64,000 bases of DNA from positions 1,598,784 through 1,662,783 of the forward strand of contig JAKVOU010000001.1 of NCBI GenBank assembly GCA_022482625.1. The letters are read 5' to 3'. Shown here piece after piece: positions 34,316-43,005 of the stretch. How positions within the stretch are numbered: position 1 is the stretch's first letter; the number at the start of each line of letters is the position of its first letter. Origin of the DNA: Spirochaetia bacterium. Lineage in GTDB: Bacteria; Spirochaetota; Spirochaetia; Sphaerochaetales; Sphaerochaetaceae. The translations under genes and the position numbers were made by a program. A model generated the notes under the pieces. The model was not told the DNA's origin, made no database searches, and worked only from the letters and a program-made list of their open reading frames with translations.

Positions 34316-34964
34316 AGTGTTCGGACAAAGCCAGCAGGGCTGATGGGTTTACCAGTACTATCTTACCTCTGCCCTGAGTAATCCATCCCTCATTCTGGAA
34401 ATATTTGAGCATTCTCGATATTACTTCCCGGGCAGTTCCGATATCTTTTGCAATGGCATCATGGGTAATAGGAAGCTCATCAGACTGCAGGATAGCCCGT
34501 TGCTCTATCAGATAAGATGCAACACGTCTATCCATACTGCTGAAGGCGACCTGTTCAAGAGTCCACATGACATCAGATAATCTGGCAGCCATCATGGAAC
34601 CGGTAAAAGCCGTTACTTCAGGGTATTGGTTTTCCAAACGATGATAGAGTACAGTCGGAATAGTCAGGAGTTTGGTAGGGGCTTCTGCCTTGACCAGAAC
34701 TTCAAAGGAAATATTCTTCAGTCCACAAGAACCTGAGAGTACGCATATATCATTGTCAAACAACCGGTACAAAGTCATTTCCTTGCCATTCTCGTTTATG
34801 ATATATACCCGTAGACGGCCGGAAAAAACACATAGGACACCACTGCAACGCGGCAGGAGATTTCCTTCTTCATACATTTTGATCGGAAGGGAATCAAGTG
34901 CCAGTTGGTCTGAAGTACGCAATACCTTATAAAAAGGTAACATAGTATCTAATTCTTGGTTCAT
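34314..34964 (-). CDS. Crp/Fnr-family transcriptional regulator
   Basis: A 216-residue regulator with an N-terminal cyclic-nucleotide-binding-like beta barrel (LPRCSGVLCVFSGRLRVYI) and a C-terminal winged helix (ITHDAIAKDIGTAREVISRM, residues about 166-185). The N-terminal FNR cluster of Cys residues is absent, and no intact cAMP phosphate-binding motif is evident, so the signal is unknown. Proteins of this layout often respond to redox or metabolites and are sometimes placed by thioredoxin genes, as here. Confidence 0.88.
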   Translation of the reverse strand: MNQELDTMLPFYKVLRTSDQLALDSLPIKMYEEGNLLPRCSGVLCVFSGRLRVYIINENGKEMTLYRLFDNDICVLSGSCGLKNISFEVLVKAEAPTKLLTIPTVLYHRLENQYPEVTAFTGSMMAARLSDVMWTLEQVAFSSMDRRVASYLIEQRAILQSDELPITHDAIAKDIGTAREVISRMLKYFQNEGWITQGRGKIVLVNPSALLALSEH

Positions 34965-35089
34965 GATTCAATGATATGCAAAAAAAGCCCAAAAGAAAAG
35001 TAAAAAAAGAATTCTAATCCCTTTCCATGATTTTTGATACCTCCGAAAAACAAATGGCAGGACACTCAGCAAAAAAAGAGTATAATAGG

Positions 35090-35118
35090 TTGACAAATGT
35101 TTCTTCAGAAAGTAACAT
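35090..35118 (+). promoter_or_regulatory. predicted promoter of the trpL-trpB transcript
   Basis: TTGACA (35090-35095) and TAACAT (35113-35118) with a 17-bp spacer, giving a start near 35125 and a leader of about 155 bases before trpB. Confidence 0.6.
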
Positions 35119-35159
35119 AAGCCTAAAGATTCTATATAAAGAAACATAGGAGCAGCTAT

Positions 35160-35189
35160 ATGACATTCTTCTGGAGTTGGCGACACTAA
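35160..35189 (+). CDS. trpL: trp leader peptide MTFFWSWRH
   Basis: A nine-codon reading frame, Met-Thr-Phe-Phe-Trp-Ser-Trp-Arg-His-stop, lies 91 bases before trpB. AGGAG (35148-35152) stands seven bases before its ATG, an excellent ribosome-binding site. Two Trp codons in nine, the position inside a promoter-proximal leader of a tryptophan synthase gene, and the following alternative hairpins all match a ribosome-mediated attenuator, in which stalling at Trp codons senses tryptophan shortage. The peptide itself has no expected function after synthesis. Confidence 0.75.
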   Translation: MTFFWSWRH

Positions 35190-35218
35190 CTTTTAATCAA
35201 TTACACGTATTTATAAAA

Positions 35219-35276
35219 AGGGGCATAGCCCTATAACCACTGAGAGGGAATTTCCCTAAAGACAATCAACAAGGAA
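35219..35276 (+). promoter_or_regulatory. alternative hairpins of the trpB leader
   Basis: Four short segments can pair in mutually exclusive ways: GGGC/GCCC (35221-35231) as first hairpin, AGGGAA/TTCCCT (35245-35257) as last, or CCCT (35229-35232) with AGGG (35245-35248) as the alternative. No T run follows, so this is not a classical terminator. TTTCC (35251-35255) could instead pair with GGAAA at the trpB ribosome-binding site (35273-35277), which would give control of translation. Confidence 0.5.
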
Positions 35277-35280
35277 AAAA

Positions 35281-36573
35281 ATGACAAACTATATAACAAA
35301 AGACTTGGATATGACAGGCTTACCGGGTAAGGATGGTTTTTTCGGTGAATACGGCGGAGCATTTATTCCACCAGAACTCGCAAAGATAATGAAAAATGTT
35401 GCAGACCAATATCAAAGGGCTGTTTCTGATCCGAGTTTCTGTGAAGAATATGAAGACCTGCTTACACATTTTGTCGGGAGACCTTCTCCCGTCTATTTTG
35501 CCAAAAGACTTTCCCAGGCAATCGGCGGAGCAGATATCTACCTGAAGCGGGAGGATCTCAACCATACAGGTGCTCACAAAATCAACCACTGCGTAGGAGA
35601 AGCATTGCTTGCAAAACGCATGGGTTACAAGAAAATCATTGCAGAAACCGGGGCCGGACAGCATGGAGTTGCTCTTGCAACTGCCGCTGCATTGCTGGGA
35701 CTTGACTGTGACATCTACATGGGTGCCGTCGATGTAGCCAAGGAAGCTCCGAACGTCACACGCATGAAGATATTAGGAGCAAAGGTAGTTTCCGTTACAC
35801 AGGGAACACAGACATTGAAAGATGCTGTCGATGCTTGTTTCACAGCTTACCTCAAGGATCCGATCAACCAACTTTACTGCATCGGTTCCGTAGTAGGTCC
35901 CCATCCCTTCCCCATGATGGTCAGGGATTTTCAGAGTGTAGTAGGACGTGAGGCAAGAGCCCAGATGATTGAAATGACCGGCAGATTACCTGATGATGTA
36001 ATTGCCTGTGTGGGTGGCGGTTCCAATGCAGCCGGCATCTTCAGCGGTTTCCTTGCTGATAAGGATGTGCGTCTGCACGGTGTCGAACCGGCAGGAAAGG
36101 GACTCGATACCCCCTACCATGCTGCTACCCTCGCAAAGGGTACAAAAGGTATGATACACGGTTTCAAGTGCTATGTACTGCAAGATAAGGAAGGAAATCC
36201 ACTCCCTGTCTATTCCATTGCCAGCGGCCTTGATTATCCAGGCGTCGGCCCACAGCATTGCTATCTGAAAGACATCGGAAGGGTCCAATACCATACGGCA
36301 ACAGATAGGGAATGTATAGAAGCTTTCTACGGACTTTCCCGGATGGAAGGTATCATTCCTGCATTGGAGTCCAGTCATGCCGTTGCCTATGCCGTCAAGC
36401 TGGCTGAAGAACTTGGAAAAGGAAAGAATATCCTGGTCAATCTCTCCGGGCGTGGTGACAAAGATATTGACTTTGTCATTGAACATTATCCTTTGAAAGA
36501 CTATGAGCCTTCTGCAATCGATGAAAACGGATATCGTGCCTTCCTTGAACAAATCCAGGAAAAAGCGCAGTAA
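35281..36573 (+). CDS. trpB: tryptophan synthase beta chain
   Basis: A 430-residue PLP enzyme joining indole and serine into tryptophan. The motif [16 protein letters not shown] carries the PLP lysine and marks the TrpB1 type; [20 protein letters not shown] and [12 protein letters not shown] bind PLP and substrate. No trpA or other trp gene is near, so it may work with a distant alpha subunit or salvage indole. The gene follows a leader with a Trp-rich peptide, indicating regulation by tryptophan supply. AAGGA precedes the ATG and a strong terminator follows. Confidence 0.96.
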   Translation: MTNYITKDLDMTGLPGKDGFFGEYGGAFIPPELAKIMKNVADQYQRAVSDPSFCEEYEDLLTHFVGRPSPVYFAKRLSQAIGGADIYLKREDLNHTGAHKINHCVGEALLAKRMGYKKIIAETGAGQHGVALATAAALLGLDCDIYMGAVDVAKEAPNVTRMKILGAKVVSVTQGTQTLKDAVDACFTAYLKDPINQLYCIGSVVGPHPFPMMVRDFQSVVGREARAQMIEMTGRLPDDVIACVGGGSNAAGIFSGFLADKDVRLHGVEPAGKGLDTPYHAATLAKGTKGMIHGFKCYVLQDKEGNPLPVYSIASGLDYPGVGPQHCYLKDIGRVQYHTATDRECIEAFYGLSRMEGIIPALESSHAVAYAVKLAEELGKGKNILVNLSGRGDKDIDFVIEHYPLKDYEPSAIDENGYRAFLEQIQEKAQ

Positions 36574-36606
36574 CAGCTAGGGAAAAGTAAAATTCAGGTT
36601 TAAAAA

Positions 36607-36633
36607 GGCAACCATGTACGGTTGCCTTTTTTT
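36607..36633 (+). terminator. intrinsic terminator of trpB
   Basis: GGCAACC (36607-36613) and GGTTGCC (36620-36626), extended by A-T pairs, loop ATGTAC, followed by TTTTTTT. Confidence 0.9.
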
Positions 36634-36825
36634 CGTTGAATAGGAACCATTTTGTCCTGCTCCAACCATCTTCCATTAGTTTTGAAAACATGCAATGGAA
36701 ATAAAGTATACGCAGGAGCAATTTAATTAGTTTTCTTTTCAATATATAATAGTAAAAACTCTTTAATTAATAATAAAACACACCTTCATATAGAGTTATA
36801 ATCGCAACATACCGCAACAACAAGA

Positions 36826-36854
36826 TTGACAGCTCAAATATTCATAGCTATACT
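36826..36854 (+). promoter_or_regulatory. predicted promoter of the xanthine dehydrogenase operon
   Basis: TTGACA (36826-36831) and TATACT (36849-36854), spacer 17 bp. The stretch 36634-36825 holds no gene. The leader of about 110 bases downstream contains a hairpin CACGGAA/TTCCGTG (about 36881-36908) and another around CCTATGGCCCATAGG, so a control element is possible. Confidence 0.6.
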
Positions 36855-36972
36855 GGAAGCGGTATAATGAATATAAATCTCACGGAACAGACAGTTTCCT
36901 TTCCGTGCACCAAGAAATTAATTATCCATCCTATGGCCCATAGGTTAATTCCAAGAATCCAGGAGGAATAAG

Positions 36973-39264
36973 ATGGTAATCGGGAAAAGGTTAAACCGAG
37001 TTGATGCCAGGGAAAAAGTCATGGGTACTGCCAAATATACCGGTGACTTCAGACCGATCAGACCTTTGTTTGCAAAAGTGCTCCATAGTACGATTGCCAA
37101 TGGCAAGGTCCTTGCAATCGACACAAGCGAAGCAGAAAAAGTTCCGGGAGTAGTAAAGATACTTACTTGTTTCGAAGTGCCTGACCGTCAGTTTCCGACA
37201 GCAGGTCACCCTTGGTCGACACAAGCGAAGCATCAGGATATTGCAGATAGGAAACTGCTCAATACGAGAGTACGGTTTTATGGTGATGACATTGCAGCCG
37301 TCATTGCGGAAACAGAACTTGCAGCAAAACAGGCTGTCGCAAAGTTGAAGGTCTCCTATGAAACATATACACCGTTCTTTACATGTGAAGATGCCCTCAA
37401 ACCTGAAGCCACCCCTCTTCATGAAGATATCCGTCCGACAAACCTGTTGGTGCACTCATCCTATGAAATAGGTGATTTCAACAAAGCAATCCAAGAAAAA
37501 GGACTGGTCAAGGTAGAAGGAGATTATGAAACTCCCATGGTCAAACATTGCCATATTGAACCGGCCAATTCTTATGCTTATATGGAAAAAGACAAAATAG
37601 TCGTCGTCAGTTCGACACAGATTCCTCACATCATCCGCAGAGTCTGTTCACAAGCCCTTGGCGTCGGTATGGGACAGATAAGGATCATCAAACCCTATAT
37701 CGGCGGAGGTTTCGGCGATAAGCAGGATGCTCTGACAGAACCTCTCAATGCTTATCTTACCACATTGGTAGGAGGTAGATGTGTCAAGCTGGCCTATACA
37801 AGAGAAGAGACTTTTGTCTGCACACGGGTCCGCCATGCCATGAAATTCCATATCACGACCTATGTACGTAAGGATGGAACTTTCGTTGCAAGGGATGTCG
37901 TAGCATTCTCCGGCCAAGGTGCCTATGCTTCCCATGCACATGCACTGGTAGCGAACGCAGTAAATGCTTTCAGGATGATGTATCCCTATGGAGCTATACG
38001 AGGTGAAGCTTCAACTGTCTATACAAATCTCCCTACAGCAGGAGCAATGAGAGCCTATGGTATACCACAGATAGCCTTTGCCTTGGAAAGTCATCTGGAA
38101 GAAGTTGCAAAAGCAATTGGAATGGATTCCATTGCATTACGTCGGAAAAACATGATGAGACTTGGCTATGTCGATCCACCGACTACCATTACCTGTCATT
38201 CCACCGGGTTGGATGAATGCATACAGAAAGGAATGGATTACATCCATTGGAATGAAAAAATAAAAGAGTATGCCCATCAGACCGGAAACAAAAGACGTGG
38301 TGTGGGTATGGCTATATTCTGCTACAAGACAGGTGTATATCCCATTTCTTTGGAAACTTCAGCCTGCAGGATGATCCTTAACCAAGATGGTTCGATCCAA
38401 CTGCAGATGGGAGCAACTGAAATCGGACAAGGTGCTGATACCGTATTTACGCAGATGGCGGCAGAAACTACAGGCCTGAGCATCGACAAAGTACATATCA
38501 TTTCCACACAGGATACAGATATTACCCCATACGATACCGGTGCCTATGCTTCAAGGCAGACCTACGTAAGTGGCATGGCTGTCAAGAAGACTGCCGAAAA
38601 GCTAAAGCAACAGATCGTAGCATACGCAGGTTTCATGCTGAACAAGGACCCTGGCGACCTGGATATTGCAGAAAACCGGATCATACACAAAACGACCAAG
38701 CAGGATATGGGCCTGTCAGTCGGAGACGTGGCCATGGAAGCTTGCTATAGCCTTGATCAGTCAAAGCATATAGCTGCAGAAGAAACCCATCATTGCACTG
38801 ACAATACCTATTCATTCGGCGTATGTTTCACTGATGTAGAAGTAGACATACCGCTTTGTCAGATCAAGATTCTGGACATCATCAACATACATGATTCAGG
38901 AACCATCATCAATCCACAGACAGCGGAAGGTCAGGTCCATGGAGGTATGAGCATGGGCATGGGTTACGGTCTATATGAGCATATGATTTACGATCCGAAG
39001 ACCGGACGGATCCTCAACGACAATCTGCTGGACTACAAGCTGATGACTGTCATGGATACTCCTGATCTCCATGCCGACTTTGTCGAACCGAAAGACCCCA
39101 GCGGTCCTTATGGCAACAAGGCTCTGGGAGAACCCCCGATCATTCCGGAAGCCCCGGCTATCAGGAATGCCGTTTACAACGCCACTGGTGTTGCCGTCAA
39201 TTCCATCCCCTTGAATCCGGAAAAACTGTTTTTCGCATTCAGGGATGCAGGACTGATCAAATAG
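36973..39264 (+). CDS. xanthine dehydrogenase-type hydroxylase, molybdenum-binding subunit
   Basis: A 763-residue molybdopterin hydroxylase large subunit. The N-terminal a/b hammerhead domain (VDAREKVMGTAKYTGDF) leads into two Moco-binding domains with IGGGFGDKQD, GAMRAYGIPQ, EIGQGADTVFTQ and a C-terminal GNKALGEPPIIPEAPAI holding the catalytic Glu region. AGGAGGA precedes the ATG. With the FAD and 2Fe-2S subunits that follow it should hydroxylate a purine or another N-heterocycle; xanthine is likely but not certain. Start of a three-gene operon. Confidence 0.92.
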   Translation: MVIGKRLNRVDAREKVMGTAKYTGDFRPIRPLFAKVLHSTIANGKVLAIDTSEAEKVPGVVKILTCFEVPDRQFPTAGHPWSTQAKHQDIADRKLLNTRVRFYGDDIAAVIAETELAAKQAVAKLKVSYETYTPFFTCEDALKPEATPLHEDIRPTNLLVHSSYEIGDFNKAIQEKGLVKVEGDYETPMVKHCHIEPANSYAYMEKDKIVVVSSTQIPHIIRRVCSQALGVGMGQIRIIKPYIGGGFGDKQDALTEPLNAYLTTLVGGRCVKLAYTREETFVCTRVRHAMKFHITTYVRKDGTFVARDVVAFSGQGAYASHAHALVANAVNAFRMMYPYGAIRGEASTVYTNLPTAGAMRAYGIPQIAFALESHLEEVAKAIGMDSIALRRKNMMRLGYVDPPTTITCHSTGLDECIQKGMDYIHWNEKIKEYAHQTGNKRRGVGMAIFCYKTGVYPISLETSACRMILNQDGSIQLQMGATEIGQGADTVFTQMAAETTGLSIDKVHIISTQDTDITPYDTGAYASRQTYVSGMAVKKTAEKLKQQIVAYAGFMLNKDPGDLDIAENRIIHKTTKQDMGLSVGDVAMEACYSLDQSKHIAAEETHHCTDNTYSFGVCFTDVEVDIPLCQIKILDIINIHDSGTIINPQTAEGQVHGGMSMGMGYGLYEHMIYDPKTGRILNDNLLDYKLMTVMDTPDLHADFVEPKDPSGPYGNKALGEPPIIPEAPAIRNAVYNATGVAVNSIPLNPEKLFFAFRDAGLIK

Positions 39265-39276
39265 GAGACAACGGAA

Positions 39277-40164
39277 ATGTACGATTTCAACAATTTATAT
39301 GAACCAAAGGATATCCGGGAAGCACTCCAAATGAAGATGGAATATCCGAATGCACTTATTCTGGCAGGAGGCAGTGATATACTGATCAAGATCAGGAGTG
39401 GCAGACTGGCAGGATGTGACCTGATCAACATCTATGGCCTGGAAGAACTGCGAGGTATCTGCATGGAAGACGACGGTACCATCCTCATACGCCCCTTGAC
39501 CAGTTTTTCTCATGTAACGGCACATCCTCTCATCAAGCAGTACATACCGACATTGGGAGAAGCAGTTGATCAAATAGGAGGTCCCCAGATACGGAATATC
39601 GGTACAATAGGAGGCAATATCTGCAATGGAGTTACTTCTGCTGATTCAGCATCTACGCTTAAGGCTTTTGATGCCATGCTTGAACTTTCCAGCATCAACG
39701 GTGTACGGATCTTGCCTTATGCAGAATTCAGCCTCGGCCCTGGAAAAGTTGATCTCAGGGAGGGAGAACTGCTGACAGGCATCAGGATTACAAAAGACAG
39801 TTATGAAAATACGTATGGGCAATACTTGAAATACTCAATGAGAAAGGCCATGGACATTGCTACCCTTGGCTGTAGCGTCAATGTCCGACTGACGAAAGAC
39901 AAAAAGGCAATCGACAGACTACGGATCGGTTTTGGCGTTGCAGCTCCTACCCCCATCAGGGCAACTACTGCCGAAACAGCAGGCAATGGACACGTACTGG
40001 ATAGCAGCCTGCTTGATCTCGTTGCAGGAAAAGCCTGCGAAGACGTAAATCCCAGGACCTCATGGCGTGCATCCAAAGAATTCAGGATGCATCTGATCAA
40101 GGAACTGGCAAAACGGGCTTTGAAGACTTCAATCGAAAAGGCAGGAGGAAAAATCGATGGCTAA
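39277..40164 (+). CDS. xanthine dehydrogenase-type hydroxylase, FAD-binding subunit
   Basis: A 295-residue FAD subunit. ALILAGGSDILIKIRSG and QIRNIGTIGGNICNGVTSAD are the FAD-binding signatures of the CO-dehydrogenase/xanthine-dehydrogenase medium chain. It starts 12 bp after the large subunit and overlaps the Fe-S subunit by 8 bp. Passes electrons from the clusters to NAD or another acceptor. Confidence 0.93.
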   Translation: MYDFNNLYEPKDIREALQMKMEYPNALILAGGSDILIKIRSGRLAGCDLINIYGLEELRGICMEDDGTILIRPLTSFSHVTAHPLIKQYIPTLGEAVDQIGGPQIRNIGTIGGNICNGVTSADSASTLKAFDAMLELSSINGVRILPYAEFSLGPGKVDLREGELLTGIRITKDSYENTYGQYLKYSMRKAMDIATLGCSVNVRLTKDKKAIDRLRIGFGVAAPTPIRATTAETAGNGHVLDSSLLDLVAGKACEDVNPRTSWRASKEFRMHLIKELAKRALKTSIEKAGGKIDG

Positions 40165-40651
40165 GAAACTCATCACCTGTACCATCAATGGTGAAAAAGT
40201 AGAAAATTATGTTGATGTAAGAGCTTCCCTTACCGATATGCTGAGAAACGATTATGAGCTTACAAGCGTCAAGAAAGGATGTGAAGTCGGTGAATGCGGT
40301 GCCTGTACTGTGCTCATAAATGGGGAACCTTTCAATTCATGTATCTATCTAGCCATCTGGGCAGATGGAAAGGATATCCTTACGCTTGAAGGATTGACGG
40401 ATAAAGAAGGTACTATTTCCGATATCCAGCAGGCATTTATCGATGAAGGTGCAGTGCAGTGCGGGTTCTGTACACCAGGATTCATCATGTCGTCACTCCC
40501 CATCATCAACAGTGACAGAGAGTTCACCAGAGACGAAATCAAAAAAAATATTTCAGGCAATTTCTGTCGCTGTACCGGCTACCAGAATATTGTCAATGCA
40601 ATAGAGAAAACAGCAAAAGCCAGGAAGGCAAACAAGACAAGGCAAAAGTAA
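40157..40651 (+). CDS. xanthine dehydrogenase-type hydroxylase, 2Fe-2S subunit
   Basis: A 164-residue iron-sulfur subunit with the two expected clusters: the plant ferredoxin-type set GCEVGECGACTV plus the later Cys of FNSCIYLA, and the helical-domain set CGFCTPGFIMS and FCRCTGYQNIV. Its start lies inside the end of the FAD gene with GGAGGAAAA upstream, so translation is coupled. Shuttles electrons from Moco to FAD. Followed by a strong terminator. Confidence 0.94.
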   Translation: MAKKLITCTINGEKVENYVDVRASLTDMLRNDYELTSVKKGCEVGECGACTVLINGEPFNSCIYLAIWADGKDILTLEGLTDKEGTISDIQQAFIDEGAVQCGFCTPGFIMSSLPIINSDREFTRDEIKKNISGNFCRCTGYQNIVNAIEKTAKARKANKTRQK

Positions 40652-40684
40652 ATCTGGAAAGATAGACTCGATATTTTATTTTGC

Positions 40685-40715
40685 GACGTCCCATAACTTA
40701 TGAGGACGTCTTTTT
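40685..40715 (+). terminator. terminator of the hydroxylase operon
   Basis: GACGTCC (40685-40691) pairs with GGACGTC (40704-40710), followed by TTTTTCTTTTT. The loop contains the stop codon of the convergent YitT gene. Confidence 0.85.
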
Positions 40716-41637
40716 CTTTTTGGCAACAGCAATATCCATGCTCTTGTTACCTTCCAAGACCTTCTGCATAGGTACGAATCCAAAACCAAGGACCTGATAG
40801 GTCTCCAGCACAAACATAAAGGCCTGGGCATCTTCTTCGTGGACAATTTTTGTCAAATGTGTTATCTCCATATTAGGCACGACAGCCATGAGAAGTTTTC
40901 TGTTTTGCCCTGTAAAAATGCCTACACCATCGATGACAGTTCCTCCATGATGAAGTTCCGCAATAATACGTTTACCTATTGTTTCATAGGCAGGACTTAC
41001 AATATAGGCTGTCTTTGCATAACGATTCCCCATATTCATGACCACATAATTGACCATCTGGCCTGAAATATACAACGTGCATAAGGCAAACAAAGCTCTT
41101 TCGAAACCAAAAGCCAAGCCCCCTGCAACTACAATCAGTCCATCACAGAGAAAAAGTGCGTTACCCAACGGTATACCGGTATATCGGCAAAGAATCTGTG
41201 CAACGATATCAGTTCCTCCGGTATTTGCACCAGCTTTCATCACAGTACCTACGCCACCACCAAGCAGGACGCCTCCGAAAATTGCCGACAAAAGGATATC
41301 AATCTTATCTGAGTAATCAAGAAAACCTCTATAGTCGGTCAGTTGCCCAAATAGTGTCACGAAAAGAGAAAGAAGCAACATACCAAAGAAACTCTTGGCA
41401 CCATACAATGGCCCGAATATCTTGATTCCGATAAGAAAGAGAGGAATCGACACCACGAGCATCGTAAGACCCTGTATCAAGTCCAAGCAGATAATAGACG
41501 ATCGTCGCTATACCATTGACTCCACCAGGGGCAATTTTAGCGGGTGTAACAAAACAGGCAATGCCAAAACCAGCAATTGCCGTTCCTAGGATAATGAAAA
41601 AATAATCTCGCAGATATTTCAAAGCCGGCCTCTCCAT
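40698..41637 (-). pseudogene. YitT/DUF2179 family membrane protein, frameshifted
   Basis: Two frames together make one YitT-family protein: the N-terminal piece from 41637 (FVTPAKIAPGGVNGIATIVY, the family signature) and the C-terminal piece ending at 40698 with the remaining membrane helices and the soluble DUF2179 domain (KLLMAVVPNMEITHLTKIVH). The shift falls at the run CCC at 41470-41472, where one base fewer would join YYLLGLDTG to LTMLVVSIPL. This may be a genuine mutation, a slippery tract or a single sequencing error. Function of the family is unknown. Confidence 0.85.
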
Positions 41638-41658
41638 GCAACAAGGTCAGCCCTGTTG

Positions 41659-42033
41659 CTACAGAATTTGATTGAATTCCAAAGTTTCCTTGTTAGGTCC
41701 TTGAATCATAAAGAATTTGACACCGTTCTTAAAAAAAGGCAAGAACTGAATACCAGGTTCAAGTATATTGCAACCTTTTCTTTTTACAAATGCACAGACT
41801 TCCTCAATATCATCTACATCGAGTGAAAGATGAGCAAGGGCTCCTGTCACCATTGCAGGATTATCATCTTCGTAAATTTCAAGCTGAAGATCGCCCAAAG
41901 AAAGGAAATTAACCCGTGACTTACCATTGATCGTTGAATAGTCAGATGTAAACCCGAGTTTTTCATAGAACTCAATTGTTTTATCATAGCAGCTAGTCGG
42001 AAGACCGACGTGCTGTAATCCCATGATTCTCAT
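41659..42033 (-). CDS. VOC/glyoxalase-fold protein
   Basis: A 124-residue single-module protein of the vicinal oxygen chelate superfamily. It starts MGLQHVGLPTSCYDKTIEFY (after a few residues), with the metal-binding His of the first beta-alpha unit, and ends GPNKETLEFNQIL with the conserved Glu. Members include glyoxalase I, dioxygenases and resistance proteins, so the reaction is not assignable. It lies just upstream of the YitT gene on the same strand. Confidence 0.85.
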   Translation of the reverse strand: MRIMGLQHVGLPTSCYDKTIEFYEKLGFTSDYSTINGKSRVNFLSLGDLQLEIYEDDNPAMVTGALAHLSLDVDDIEEVCAFVKRKGCNILEPGIQFLPFFKNGVKFFMIQGPNKETLEFNQIL

Positions 42034-42159
42034 AGTAGGTTCTCCTTATCAAAATCATGATACCATGGATACTCACGGGACACAAACAAAATCATACTCT
42101 TATTTCTTTGTCATTTTCTTTACAAAAATTTTAGGAAAAGATAATACAGAGAACCTTTT

Positions 42160-42909
42160 TCAGTATCTTTGCCTGAGATCACCAAAAACCAACATAGAAG
42201 AAGGAAGGTCAAGGAACAGGCTGCACTCTTTCTTTCTGCGAAGGACTGTACAAGGTTGCAGGGGATTGATCTGACCAAAAAGACAAGTCGCTACCCCTCT
42301 GGCCTTCCTTTGGTCAGGACATGAAACAATGATACTGTCTGATGACAACAGTTTGTGTATAGAAAGTGTCACTGCATGTTCAGGCACATCTTCAAATTTT
42401 TCGAACCAGCCCTCACCAGCAAGTTGCTTGCGCGACCTTATTTCGAGATTGACTTCAATATAGGGATCCCTGGTAATGAAATTGGCAGGAGGATCATTGT
42501 ATCCTAGGTGTCCGTTTTCACCTATGCAGGCAAAAGCAACATCAAAATCCCTTTCAGCCAATAAACGATTCATCGCAGGTATACCCTGGCTATCAGAACT
42601 GAGAGAATGAAAAGCCTTCGGATGCTGACTGAGCAAATCAATAAATCTATTTTGTAAGAAATACCGATTGCTCTTGGAAGATTCCTGGTCGATACCAAGG
42701 AACTCATCAAATTGGAAGACTTCAACTTTACTCCAATCAATATCATCATAGGTAGCAAGACTATCCAATGTCGCGATTTGGCTTGCACCTGATTCCAATA
42801 CAATTGCAGCTTCACCTTTCAGCTCAATTGCATCCTTTATCTTTGAGGCACCCAACTTGGCGGCCTCTATTCCCAGGTCCTGCTTATCATCGCAAATCGT
42901 AATTCTCAT
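42160..42909 (-). CDS. glucosamine-6-phosphate deaminase-like protein
   Basis: A 249-residue NagB-family sugar phosphate isomerase/deaminase. VFQFDEFLGIDQESSKSNRY and CIGENGHLGYNDPPANF align with the catalytic Asp and the His-containing lid region of NagB, and VPEHAVTLSIHKLL with the substrate phosphate site. It releases ammonia from glucosamine 6-phosphate if it keeps the classical role. The C-terminus is diverged and a little shorter than in E. coli NagB. On the minus strand it precedes the VOC gene by about 125 bp. CGCTTTCC-type sequence in the upstream region may be a carbon-control site. Confidence 0.85.
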   Translation of the reverse strand: MRITICDDKQDLGIEAAKLGASKIKDAIELKGEAAIVLESGASQIATLDSLATYDDIDWSKVEVFQFDEFLGIDQESSKSNRYFLQNRFIDLLSQHPKAFHSLSSDSQGIPAMNRLLAERDFDVAFACIGENGHLGYNDPPANFITRDPYIEVNLEIRSRKQLAGEGWFEKFEDVPEHAVTLSIHKLLSSDSIIVSCPDQRKARGVATCLFGQINPLQPCTVLRRKKECSLFLDLPSSMLVFGDLRQRY

Positions 42910-43005
42910 ATGCCAACTGCTCCTTTTTTGATTTTAGCGCTTTCCTTTACAAGGAGCAATACAAAGCAAAATATCAACATTTTTCGTTTTGTGGCAATTC
43001 TACAC

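Noticed and set aside
35219-35257. A classical Rho-independent trp attenuator
   Set aside because: No T run follows either hairpin; translational control fits the sequence better.
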